A DNA stretch of 7,528 nt, taken from assembly GCA_023136985.1 (NCBI GenBank), contig JAGLQD010000149.1, positions 1 through 7,528 on the forward strand, read 5' to 3'. Below the pieces are notes generated by a model. The model had not been told where the DNA came from and did not search any database. It saw nothing but the letters and a program-made list of their open reading frames with translations. A program made the position numbers and the translations under genes. Below are positions 1 to 6,408 of the stretch, piece after piece (position 1 is the first letter of the stretch; each line of letters starts with the position of its first letter). The stretch is from Candidatus Sabulitectum sp. Its GTDB lineage: Bacteria; Fermentibacterota; Fermentibacteria; Fermentibacterales; JCC-6.

Positions 1-146
1 CGGGAAGAACAGTATGGACAGCGGAAACTGTAATAGCTCAAAATGAGACACGACAGTTCAGCCTGGAGAATGTTCCCACAGGAGTACTGATCGTAACCTC
101 AACGATCAGAGGAACTGTGAATTCAGTCAAAGTGGTTGTGCTGTAG
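1..146 (+). CDS. C-terminal fragment of a secreted protein with a sorting-domain-like tail (5' end outside window)
   Basis: An open frame enters from the left edge in frame 3 and ends at TAG 144-146, giving 47 visible residues that begin GRTVWTAE and end NSVKVVVL. The tail alternates hydrophobic and polar residues, with a PTGVLIV turn-strand and a final strand of Val/Lys. That is the layout of the last three beta-strands of Ig-like C-terminal domains found on exported proteins of FCB-type bacteria (type IX secretion sorting domain or FlgD-like Ig fold). Only this end is visible, so the main protein and its function are unknown. It is the only plus-strand gene in the window and converges on the minus-strand TPR gene, overlapping its last 20 bp. 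The coding reading is supported by the family-like ending; the exact domain name is a guess. Confidence 0.6.
   Translation, partial: GRTVWTAETVIAQNETRQFSLENVPTGVLIVTSTIRGTVNSVKVVVL
87..109. repeat. Perfect 8-bp inverted repeat (hairpin) past the stop of the minus-strand TPR gene
   Basis: CTGATCGT (87-94) and ACGATCAG (102-109) are exact reverse complements separated by 7 nt. A second pair, ACAGTTC (53-59) and GAACTGT (112-118), could form an outer stem enclosing the first. The element starts 18 nt beyond the TGA of the minus-strand gene and lies inside the end of the plus-strand gene. No T-run follows on either strand, so it is not a textbook intrinsic terminator. It may stabilise the 3' end of the minus-strand mRNA or help end transcription, or it may be chance. 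Confidence 0.5.
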
Positions 147-1149
147 ATCTCTCCAGGACACGCTCCGGTATCTGATGGGTCAGTTCCCTGTCTGTCATCA
201 TACCAACATAAATACTGTAGTGTTCCTGCGCTTCAACTGATTCACCAAGAGCCCACAGAACATCTGCAATGTTTAGACGAGCCACCATCCGTTCCGGTTT
301 AAGATCAAGAACTTTTCTTAGAACGATCAGTGATTTGTCAAGATCACCTGTCTGCTCAAGATAGAATGCGTAGTTGTTCATGATCATTGCGTACTCGCCC
401 AGATCCATGTATTCCGAGTAGTCACAATTTACATACTCCATGCTGTCTACGAAAGCAGTAAACCATTCTCTGTCGGTATGGAAATATCCGGTAAGATCCC
501 AGAAAAGACTCACGGCTTCCCCGAAATTACCAGCAGCTCCAGCTTCCCCTGCAGCCCGGTTGACGCTTCTCAGCAGGCGGATGAACATTTCATCGGGATC
601 GTAATAGTTTCCCGGGTAGAACATTTCGTTGATCTCGCGTATTGCCTCAGCGATATTTCCCTCTGCCATAAGGCTGTCTGCTCTCTCCAGAGTTTCCATT
701 GACGGGTCTCCTGAAAAGTATCGCAGAAGCTCAAGCGACCCGGAATCAATGTCCCACCGGTAACAGACAGCATGGTAGCTTGCACTGCCCGGCATCTGAA
801 AAAACAGATTGATCTCATCTTCCTCTACACGGTATCTTGAATTTGATTTTGCGAAGTTGAAGTTTCCTCTGTATTCACCGGTACCAAGAAGAAGAGGAAT
901 CTCACTGTCATGGGTTTTTCCCAGCAGAAACATATCAAGTAAGCCCGGTTCAACTTCAATACCGGTGATCACAACCTCGTAGATACCATTTGGAAGGTTA
1001 TCAGTATCAAAATAATAAACCATCGGCCTGGCGGTTCTGGAAGTGTTGTTCCAGTGTTCCAGCAGTTCACCGGTAATAGGTGTAAAAATTGTCTGGCCGT
1101 AGGAAACGGATAACAGAATAAAAAACAAGGGTATAAATGCATTTTTCAT
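127..1149 (-). CDS. Exported TPR-containing protein of unknown function
   Basis: This is a 340-residue protein with ATG at 1147-1149 and AGGAGG (1156-1161) six bases upstream, which fixes the start. Residues 1-18 form a clear Sec signal peptide: MKN, then a hydrophobic core, then SVSYG with likely cleavage before QT. Residues about 20-145 look beta-rich and contain many aromatic residues, suggesting a sandwich-like domain I cannot name. From about 150 the protein is helical. The best TPR unit lies at about 253-315, with NNYAFYLEQTGDLDKSL and LKPERMVARLNIADVLWALG matching the helix-turn-helix pattern, and an earlier degenerate unit at about 152-175 (ADSLMAEGNIAEAI). Export implies action in the periplasm or at the cell surface, probably as a protein-binding scaffold. 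It is last in the minus-strand series, 97 nt after the propeller gene, and may have its own promoter. Its TGA stop lies inside the convergent plus-strand gene. No enzyme motif is visible. Confidence 0.85.
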   Translation of the reverse strand: MKNAFIPLFFILLSVSYGQTIFTPITGELLEHWNNTSRTARPMVYYFDTDNLPNGIYEVVITGIEVEPGLLDMFLLGKTHDSEIPLLLGTGEYRGNFNFAKSNSRYRVEEDEINLFFQMPGSASYHAVCYRWDIDSGSLELLRYFSGDPSMETLERADSLMAEGNIAEAIREINEMFYPGNYYDPDEMFIRLLRSVNRAAGEAGAAGNFGEAVSLFWDLTGYFHTDREWFTAFVDSMEYVNCDYSEYMDLGEYAMIMNNYAFYLEQTGDLDKSLIVLRKVLDLKPERMVARLNIADVLWALGESVEAQEHYSIYVGMMTDRELTHQIPERVLERSTAQPL

Positions 1150-1219
1150 CTGACGCCTCCTGAATCGTATTACAATCAGCTAGCGCATTCGAAGTTCAGA
1201 GTCAAGTTACATTAAAATC

Positions 1220-1248
1220 ACTATACTGGAAATGAAATCGGTTGTTCA
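1220..1248 (-). promoter_or_regulatory. Possible sigma70-like promoter for the exported TPR gene
   Basis: On the minus strand TGAACA (1243-1248, 4 of 6 to the -35 consensus) is followed after 17 nt by TATAGT (1220-1225, 5 of 6 to the -10 consensus). It sits in the 97-nt gap between the propeller gene's TAG and the TPR gene's ATG and would leave a leader of roughly 60 nt. The gap is otherwise empty apart from the Shine-Dalgarno site at 1156-1161. The promoter consensus of this organism is unknown, so this is only a candidate. Confidence 0.3.
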
Positions 1249-2379
1249 CTAATCAAGGTATACCGGCGGAAAAGCAAAATAGTATACCCCGTCATAATCA
1301 TCTCCATAGCAACGTCCATAAAAACGCAAAGCATTATCCTGATCCCGGAAAATCCTGCTTATCTCCTCATGGTTCTGCTCTGGTTTACCGTAGAAAGCGA
1401 AATCTCTCACAACGCCATCGCTGCTTAGAAGAATCGCCAGTGCATCGTTGGAGTTCCGTGGAGCATTGTCCAGGACAGAGAGTCCTGCTGCAATGATCGA
1501 ACCGTTATTCCGCCCGATAACTGACCGAATATATACCTGTTGATAACCTTCTTCAGGAGGTATAAGTTTTCTCCACATCTCGTTGCCCAGAAGGTCGGTA
1601 CGAATAAGCAATCCGCACTGGGGCATTTCTGTTGGCCAGTGAGTACCACCAAAGATATAGCCATCAGTTAACGAAGCAGCACAATCAAATTCAGAGAATC
1701 CTCCAAGATCGTAGCCATGCTCCCACAGAAGATCTCCTGTATAGCTGTAGCACCGGGCAAATGCCTGAGTCAGTTCTGAACCAGTCTTATCCCCTGCCAG
1801 GATCAGACCTTGTGGATAGGCTGCAACTGCATTTACCTCTGCATACAATTCACCTTCAGCCTCCCAGGAGAGAACGCCGTCTTCACCAATCACTGCAATA
1901 TAGAAACTCTTGTTTCCGTCACTGTTATAGGGGTTACCACCCAGCACATACCCACCGCACGGGGTTTCAGCAAAGGCGATTGAACCCCTTAAGCCCTGTT
2001 CCATATCCCCGAATTGATCTGCAAGCCAATCCAGTGAGCCGTCAGCATTCAGCCTGGCAGCGAAGACTTCGCAACTAAGGCGTTCAGACGGGAAGGTTAC
2101 AAAGTAACCGCCCCGTGAATCCGGACAAATTGATGTCAGGCTGGTTATCCTCTGATCATCAATCATAACGGTATCAACCGATTCACCCACAATAAACAAC
2201 AGAACCTCATGTTCGAGGAGCTCCGGGTTCCATCTGCTGCACCCGGCAATGATCCTTCCCGCGGAGTCGAGGCTGGTGCAGTCCAGGTGCCATCCTTCTG
2301 GTGCATGAAACTGAACCGGTAAAATTGTATTGAAATCAGGGAGAATACCAGTTAACAGCATGGCAAGGAACAAACTCAT
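1249..2379 (-). CDS. Probable exported beta-propeller-like repeat protein of unknown function
   Basis: This 376-residue protein starts at ATG 2377-2379 behind a very strong Shine-Dalgarno sequence (AGGAGGT, 2384-2390). Its N-terminus, MSLFLAMLLTGILPDF, is hydrophobic but has no Lys or Arg, so it is an unusual signal peptide. The rest is built of repeated blades in which a Gly-rich strand such as GGYVLGG, GLILAGD, GYIFGG or SIIAAG is followed by a turn-strand with Trp: ADGSLDWLA (112-120), EDGVLSWEA (166-174), YTGDLLWEH (213-221) and LLGNEMWRK (263-271). A last blade with DGVVRDFAFYG (321-331) lacks the Trp. This matches the PQQ/quinoprotein-like or related propeller repeats of exported proteins, probably five to seven blades. 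No catalytic motif is seen, so it is more likely a binding or surface protein. It follows the TPR-barrel gene by 49 nt and may be read from the same transcript. Confidence 0.8.
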   Translation of the reverse strand: MSLFLAMLLTGILPDFNTILPVQFHAPEGWHLDCTSLDSAGRIIAGCSRWNPELLEHEVLLFIVGESVDTVMIDDQRITSLTSICPDSRGGYFVTFPSERLSCEVFAARLNADGSLDWLADQFGDMEQGLRGSIAFAETPCGGYVLGGNPYNSDGNKSFYIAVIGEDGVLSWEAEGELYAEVNAVAAYPQGLILAGDKTGSELTQAFARCYSYTGDLLWEHGYDLGGFSEFDCAASLTDGYIFGGTHWPTEMPQCGLLIRTDLLGNEMWRKLIPPEEGYQQVYIRSVIGRNNGSIIAAGLSVLDNAPRNSNDALAILLSSDGVVRDFAFYGKPEQNHEEISRIFRDQDNALRFYGRCYGDDYDGVYYFAFPPVYLD

Positions 2380-2383
2380 GGTT

Positions 2384-2390
2384 ACCTCCT
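2384..2390 (-). promoter_or_regulatory. Strong Shine-Dalgarno site of the propeller gene
   Basis: AGGAGGT on the minus strand pairs with seven bases of the 16S rRNA 3' end and leaves only 4 nt before the ATG at 2377-2379 (5 nt if AGGAGG alone is counted). It is the strongest site in the window, whereas the upstream genes rely on weaker sites and coupling, so this gene can be initiated independently. Confidence 0.75.
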
Positions 2391-2397
2391 GTCAATA

Positions 2398-2426
2398 GTT
2401 TTTTATAATAACATGAGATAAAAAAC
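2398..2426. repeat. Perfect 9-bp AT-rich inverted repeat in the gap between the TPR-barrel and propeller genes
   Basis: GTTTTTTAT (2398-2406) and ATAAAAAAC (2418-2426) are exact reverse complements around an 11-nt spacer. They fill most of the 49-nt gap, starting 2 nt after the TPR-barrel stop codon and ending 7 nt before the Shine-Dalgarno site of the next gene. The stem is almost all A-U, so it is not a typical intrinsic terminator. The symmetry would suit an operator for a dimeric regulator, a weak attenuator or a processing site. A -10-like TATTAT (2405-2410, minus strand) lies inside, but its -35 partner (TTTAAC) is poor. Confidence 0.55.
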
Positions 2427-2428
2427 GG

Positions 2429-5188
2429 TTAAAACCTCAATCTGACATAAATCTCGGAATCAAGCTTTTTCCAGCTTTCCACAACTGGCGTACGGGTATA
2501 GTCCAGCGATGTACCCAGAACCAGAGAAATGCGCCCGGGCAGATCGAATTCGAGTTCTCCAACAGCGTCGGCAACAATTCTGTCGGTGTTCTGCGGTGGA
2601 AGATAAACACTTCCTGAAAGCCACAAAGAGGGAAGCCATGAAACCGTGCTTGAAGCCCATGTACTTAAAGAAGCATATGCTGTTAACTCATCAGTTCTTT
2701 CTCTGTCTATACTCCACCTGGTGTTTACAAGCCCGGCTCCCGTTTCCGGGGCTATCCATACCCACGAGGCAGGCCAGCTTTTCCACCCTGCAGCAAGATA
2801 CGAACTTACCTGCCATGGTCGAACTGTTATCGGCTGCCTGTCCCAGCGGGAACTGGCTCCTGCATACAGATGGTCAGTAAGGAAATGTTCCGCTGAAAGA
2901 GAGGCCCAGGCTGTTTTCCTGATTTCCTTCTCTTCCTCGATCTCCGATCTGGTATTTGTTTCAAGTGATAATGAACTGCCCATATCTCCGTAGCTCAATG
3001 AAACACTTCCGCCACCACCGTAGTACTGCTCATCAATGTTGCCTCCAGTAGAGGACAGATCGATCCATACACTCCAGTTGAACGGATCTTTGCTTCTTCG
3101 CTGATATGCAGGGTCGTAGCTTTCACTGGTGATGTATCGAAGCCTGTCTTCTGCATAACCGTACCCGGATTCTATCCTCAGAGCCTCCAGATACCGGTCC
3201 AGTGCTCCAGCAGGATTCCCCCTGTTTTCCTCGATCAGCCCAAGATAGCAGATGGTGTACACAGAGGATGGATTTCTCTCAATAACCTGCAAAAGAAGCA
3301 ATTCGGCATCTGCCAGCTGATCATCAAACAGATAAGCCTCAGCAAGGGCAGTAGTAAGGGTCTCATTCCATTCATAAGAATTGTAGCTCTCTGTGAGTAA
3401 CTCTATAGCCCTGCTGGTCATACCATTCTCGTAATAGAAATCAGCTATGCGCACAGCCACACGGAAATCATCTGTGTGCATTTCAGAGGCAAGACTGTAG
3501 CAGAGTGACTGTTTTTCCGGTCTATCAAGAACTCCGAACAATTCCCCGAGATTGATCAGTTGCCATGGGGTTTCCCACAGGGAATCAAATGCCCTGTGGG
3601 CAAACTCCAGCGCGAGATCAATATCAGAATTATCGTAAGCGCTCCACCCTGCAGCGATCCACCCGTCCGGCCACAGCTCCAGCATTACCGTTGTGAGAGA
3701 ATCTGTATTCTCACCATTGAGATCCTGAAGCAGTATTATCTCAGCAGAAACCACTGCAGAATCCCCACTCAGCTGAAGATACTCTTCAAGAGACAACATT
3801 GTACCTTCAAGATCTCCGGTCTTTCTCTGTACCCTTGCCAGATCCAGCCATGCCGGTGAATACTTCGGATCGGTCTTCAGTGCCATCTGAAAGCAGTATC
3901 CTGCAGAATCATACAAAGATTCAGCTACTGTCATGCTGCCCAGTTCTCTCCATATCCAGGGATCATCCTGATCAAGAACCTGAAGGGCTTCTCTGTACCA
4001 CGCAGACGCCAAGTCGCTGTTTCCGTTAATGTTGAATATATCGCCCCTGCGCTGCCACCCGTAAAGATACTGTGGATCAATTGAAATGCTGGCTTCATAC
4101 ACTTCAGCAGCCTCTGTGTACATTCCCATGCTTTCAAGAACCCAGCCAAGCTCACCGTACAGCCAGGATTCAGGATCAAGTTCTATACATTTTCGCAATG
4201 CAACCTCGGCTTCAGGGAAATTGTTCTCCGACTCATAGAGAAAGGCCAGTTCCTGCCATGCGCTGGAAAAATCCGGATCAAGTTGAACCGAATGCTGAAA
4301 CAGCTCGATGGCATAAATCGGATCAGAGCCTGTTCTCAACCTTGCAAGCTGGTAGAGAACCCACGAGTTGTCCGGAGAGAGTTCAAGAGAATTGTGGAAA
4401 CAACTGTCTGCAAGATCAAACTGGTTCTCCTTTAGAAGACAGGCTGCCAGCCGACCCCATGCCCAGCCGTATTCCGGCCGGATCCGCAACACCTCCCTGT
4501 AAACCTTAAGGGCCTCTCCATTCCGCTTAACCCCTTCCAGAACAGGGCCCAGAGAAGCGTAAGCAGAGACCCGTGTGGGGTCAAGCAATATTACTTCACG
4601 GTAAGCATCAATGGCACGCAGGGCATGCCCGGACTCTTCAAGAACCTCTCCATGCTGCAGCAGAAGAGGAATACAATCAGGTAAACGCCAGACTGCCTCC
4701 TGCGATACATTCAGTGCTTCATCAAGCCTTCCCTGGTCCACCAGAGCCATGGAACAGGTCAGCCATGCCGGAGCAAAGGAAGAATCAGCTTCAAGCGAGC
4801 CGCTGGAATAGATCAAAGCTTCTGCGCTGTTTCCCATGGACAACAGCCAGTAGCCATATGCCTCGCTGAGCAGAGGATCAACTCCTGTAACAAGCTGAAA
4901 CGCCCTTGAAAAAATGCTGTCCATCCTCAGCGAGTCCAGCTCCATTCCCACAAATGCCAGAGCGGTCCATGTTCTGTAGTCGGTGCTGTCCAGAGCAACC
5001 GCTGAAGTTGCAGTGGCAATGGGATCTTCTGTACCGGTACCGAACTGTGAAATGGCTTTTACCGCCAGCTCCGCTGCGGAATCTCCGTATTCAGAAGATA
5101 TTTCTTCCATGCTGCCCCAGTTCAACTGGCTGTACTCCTGATACCATTCCACCGGCCAGACTGATAGCAGTGTCAGTAGAATGATCAA
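2429..5188 (-). CDS. Large TPR protein fused to a C-terminal outer-membrane beta-barrel-like domain
   Basis: This is a 919-residue protein. Residues 2-12 are hydrophobic (IILLTLLSVWP) and may serve as an export signal, though no basic residue follows the initiator. Residues about 55-690 form a long TPR ladder. The Pro ending each unit falls at 204, 238, 272, 305, 339, 372, 410 and 441, a spacing of about 34, in motifs such as LELSPD, VQLDPD and IELDPE. Residues about 704-919 change character: alternating strands, Gly/Ser-rich turns, 14 Trp in 216 residues, and a last strand EIYVRLRF ending in Phe, the outer-membrane insertion signature. The pattern resembles small DUF481-type barrels, but that name is tentative. 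The start is TTG at 5186-5188; no ATG, GTG or TTG lies between it and the in-frame stop at 5216-5218, and AAGGAG (5197-5202) is 8 nt upstream. The TTG overlaps the stop of the preceding gene. A likely role is an envelope scaffold or assembly factor with periplasmic TPRs anchored in the outer membrane. Confidence 0.88.
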   Translation of the reverse strand: MIILLTLLSVWPVEWYQEYSQLNWGSMEEISSEYGDSAAELAVKAISQFGTGTEDPIATATSAVALDSTDYRTWTALAFVGMELDSLRMDSIFSRAFQLVTGVDPLLSEAYGYWLLSMGNSAEALIYSSGSLEADSSFAPAWLTCSMALVDQGRLDEALNVSQEAVWRLPDCIPLLLQHGEVLEESGHALRAIDAYREVILLDPTRVSAYASLGPVLEGVKRNGEALKVYREVLRIRPEYGWAWGRLAACLLKENQFDLADSCFHNSLELSPDNSWVLYQLARLRTGSDPIYAIELFQHSVQLDPDFSSAWQELAFLYESENNFPEAEVALRKCIELDPESWLYGELGWVLESMGMYTEAAEVYEASISIDPQYLYGWQRRGDIFNINGNSDLASAWYREALQVLDQDDPWIWRELGSMTVAESLYDSAGYCFQMALKTDPKYSPAWLDLARVQRKTGDLEGTMLSLEEYLQLSGDSAVVSAEIILLQDLNGENTDSLTTVMLELWPDGWIAAGWSAYDNSDIDLALEFAHRAFDSLWETPWQLINLGELFGVLDRPEKQSLCYSLASEMHTDDFRVAVRIADFYYENGMTSRAIELLTESYNSYEWNETLTTALAEAYLFDDQLADAELLLLQVIERNPSSVYTICYLGLIEENRGNPAGALDRYLEALRIESGYGYAEDRLRYITSESYDPAYQRRSKDPFNWSVWIDLSSTGGNIDEQYYGGGGSVSLSYGDMGSSLSLETNTRSEIEEEKEIRKTAWASLSAEHFLTDHLYAGASSRWDRQPITVRPWQVSSYLAAGWKSWPASWVWIAPETGAGLVNTRWSIDRERTDELTAYASLSTWASSTVSWLPSLWLSGSVYLPPQNTDRIVADAVGELEFDLPGRISLVLGTSLDYTRTPVVESWKKLDSEIYVRLRF
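3574..3600. repeat. Perfect 9-bp GC-rich inverted repeat inside the TPR-barrel gene
   Basis: CCCACAGGG (3574-3582) and CCCTGTGGG (3592-3600) are exact reverse complements with a 9-nt loop. Seven of nine pairs are G-C, so the mRNA could form a stable hairpin at codons around residues 530-539 (between two TPR units). No U-run follows. It may slow ribosomes or be coincidental. Confidence 0.5.
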
Positions 5189-5631
5189 CCTTTTTTCTCC
5201 TTGCCCGTTGCTCTGTTAATTCTTATAGAAACCACACAGGTTCTTTCTGCCATATCTTCTGTTATCTCAGGTGAGCAGTCAAGGTACTTCAAGCAGATCA
5301 CGTGAAGGATCTGCTTCACCCGGCTGATATCAGAAACAAACACAGCATCTCCCCATGCAACAACACTTGTGTAATAAGCAGTCTGCTCCTTCACGCTGAC
5401 TCCGTGCATGGCGTCGAACTCAAGACACACCCCGGGGTTTGCCCTTATCGCCTCGATCTTTCTTCCCTCTAAAGAACAATGAAAATACACAATACCTTCA
5501 CTGTACACGAAGTTCAGCGGTACTACATAAGGCTCTCCCCTGGAGATCATACCAAGCCTGACCACTGAACATTCCATAATGAACTTGTCTATAGACCTTC
5601 TTGACGAAATCTCTCTCTTTTCAAGTCTCAA
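5185..5631 (-). CDS. FMN-binding split-barrel protein, pyridoxamine 5'-phosphate oxidase-like (NimA-type)
   Basis: This 148-residue protein has the fold typical of the pyridoxamine-phosphate-oxidase-like/NimA group. The core segment (35-73) carries YVVPLNFVYSEGIVYFHC, then EGRKIEAIRANPGVCLEFD, the usual strands and helix that hold the flavin phosphate. A later strand pair is YYTSVVAWGDAVFV (86-99). The start is TTG at 5629-5631, directly after the TAA of uppP. It is preferred over the internal ATG at 5575-5577 because the extra residues, MRLEKREISS, match the conserved N-terminus of the family (basic, then REI), and the resulting length is normal. Members bind FMN, F420 or heme and act as small cytoplasmic oxidoreductases or in nitroimidazole resistance; the actual substrate cannot be read from sequence. 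It sits in a tightly coupled series between uppP and the TPR-barrel gene, and its TGA overlaps the next start (TTGA). Confidence 0.88.
   Translation of the reverse strand: MRLEKREISSRRSIDKFIMECSVVRLGMISRGEPYVVPLNFVYSEGIVYFHCSLEGRKIEAIRANPGVCLEFDAMHGVSVKEQTAYYTSVVAWGDAVFVSDISRVKQILHVICLKYLDCSPEITEDMAERTCVVSIRINRATGKEKKG
5197..5202 (-). promoter_or_regulatory. Shine-Dalgarno site deciding the TTG start of the TPR-barrel gene
   Basis: AAGGAG on the minus strand lies 8 nt before the TTG at 5186-5188, within the last codons of the flavin-protein gene. With a stop at 5216-5218 and no other start codon between, it supports TTG as the initiator and keeps the hydrophobic N-terminus that the ATG at 5108-5110 would remove. 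Confidence 0.65.
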
Positions 5632-6408
5632 TTACTGCCCCCATACAGTGAGAGCCAGCCCTGCTGCCGCCACAGTCCAGCAGTACCAGGCAAAACCGGT
5701 GAGTTTACCCTGCTTCACAAACTTGACAAGAAGTGACAAGGCACCAAATCCAACAACTGCCGAAACCAGGAAACCAACAACAATGTTGCTGAAGGGGATA
5801 CTCCAGCTTGCGGAAGGAAGTTCCTTCACCGCCGCACCAAGAATGGCTGGGATTGCCAGAAGGAAAGAGAACCGAGCTGCTTCTTCCCTTGAAAGACCCA
5901 CTGCGAGTCCTGTACAGATCGTGGTTCCAGACCGGGAAACACCTGGAAGAATGGCCATAGTCTGAGCCAGACCCACATGAACACCCCTCTTAAAAGTAAT
6001 TCCAGGTTTGCCTGCAGATGGGATCCTTCCGGAGAAGAACAGGATGGTTCCTGTAAAAGCCAGAGCGCCGGAGATAAATAGCATATTGCTTCGAAGACCT
6101 TCAATGAAGTCACCGAACACAAAGCCCGCAATGGCAACTGGAACGGTTCCTGCAACAAGAGTCAGCCCAAGAATAAGACTCTTTCTTTCCATGTGAATGA
6201 TACCACTGACCAGACCGATGATGTCTTTCCAGTAAAAAGCAAAAACAGCCACCAGAGTACCCAGATGAAGGACAATATCAAAAGCCAGCCCACCCTCCGG
6301 GACATTCAGCAGATTTGATGCCAGGGCAAGATGACCGGAACTGGAAACAGGCAGAAATTCTGTAAGTCCTTGAACAACAGCTAAAATTGACGCCTCAAGT
6401 GGATTCAT
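5632..6408 (-). CDS. uppP: Undecaprenyl-diphosphatase (UppP/BacA)
   Basis: This integral membrane phosphatase converts undecaprenyl diphosphate to undecaprenyl phosphate, recycling the lipid carrier for peptidoglycan and other envelope polymers; overproduction of the family gives bacitracin resistance. At 258 residues it is close to the usual length (E. coli 273). Both family signatures are present: QGLTEFLPVSSSGH at 13-26, with the (E/Q)xxxE acidic residue (Q13, E17), the Ser run and His26, and PGVSRSG at 155-161 with the catalytic-region Arg159. Hydrophobic segments fill the rest, including 44-60, 78-98, 107-126, 178-196, 208-228 and 238-256. The start is ATG 6406-6408 with GGGAG (6417-6421) 8 nt upstream. 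The ATGA overlap with the aspartate kinase stop indicates translational coupling, and its own TAA abuts the next TTG start. Confidence 0.97.
   Translation of the reverse strand: MNPLEASILAVVQGLTEFLPVSSSGHLALASNLLNVPEGGLAFDIVLHLGTLVAVFAFYWKDIIGLVSGIIHMERKSLILGLTLVAGTVPVAIAGFVFGDFIEGLRSNMLFISGALAFTGTILFFSGRIPSAGKPGITFKRGVHVGLAQTMAILPGVSRSGTTICTGLAVGLSREEAARFSFLLAIPAILGAAVKELPSASWSIPFSNIVVGFLVSAVVGFGALSLLVKFVKQGKLTGFAWYCWTVAAAGLALTVWGQ
5638..5642 (-). promoter_or_regulatory. Weak Shine-Dalgarno-like G run before the flavin-protein TTG start
   Basis: GGGGG on the minus strand lies 6 nt before the TTG at 5629-5631, inside the last uppP codons. It is a poor match to AGGAGG. With a TTG start that begins at the base after the uppP stop, initiation probably depends on ribosomes finishing uppP. 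Confidence 0.35.

Noticed and set aside
1177..1205. TTGACT (1200-1205, minus strand) as a -35 box for the exported TPR gene
   Set aside because: At 16-18 nt downstream there is no acceptable -10 box (TAGCTG is the nearest), so the pair at 1220-1248 is preferred.
1632..2078. Plus-strand open frame of 148 codons opposite the propeller gene
   Set aside because: The product is a low-complexity mix of Arg, His, Gln and Pro typical of antisense frames, while the minus strand holds clear propeller repeats.
4473..4482. Palindrome TCCGGCCGGA
   Set aside because: It is a short 10-bp palindrome in coding sequence, explained by codons and expected by chance in several kilobases.
4072..4509. Plus-strand open frame of 145 codons opposite the TPR-barrel gene
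   Set aside because: It lies fully inside a well-supported TPR coding sequence on the other strand, its product is rich in Pro, Gln and Cys with no recognisable motif, and no good ribosome site was seen.
5031..5040. Palindrome GTACCGGTAC
   Set aside because: It is a short 10-bp palindrome inside the TPR-barrel coding sequence with no regulatory context.
5813..5827. Inverted repeat GAAGGAA-G-TTCCTTC in uppP
   Set aside because: It has no loop long enough for an RNA hairpin and sits in conserved coding sequence.
5579..5965. Plus-strand open frame of 128 codons across the uppP and flavin-protein junction
   Set aside because: It spans two confident minus-strand genes and has no family features.
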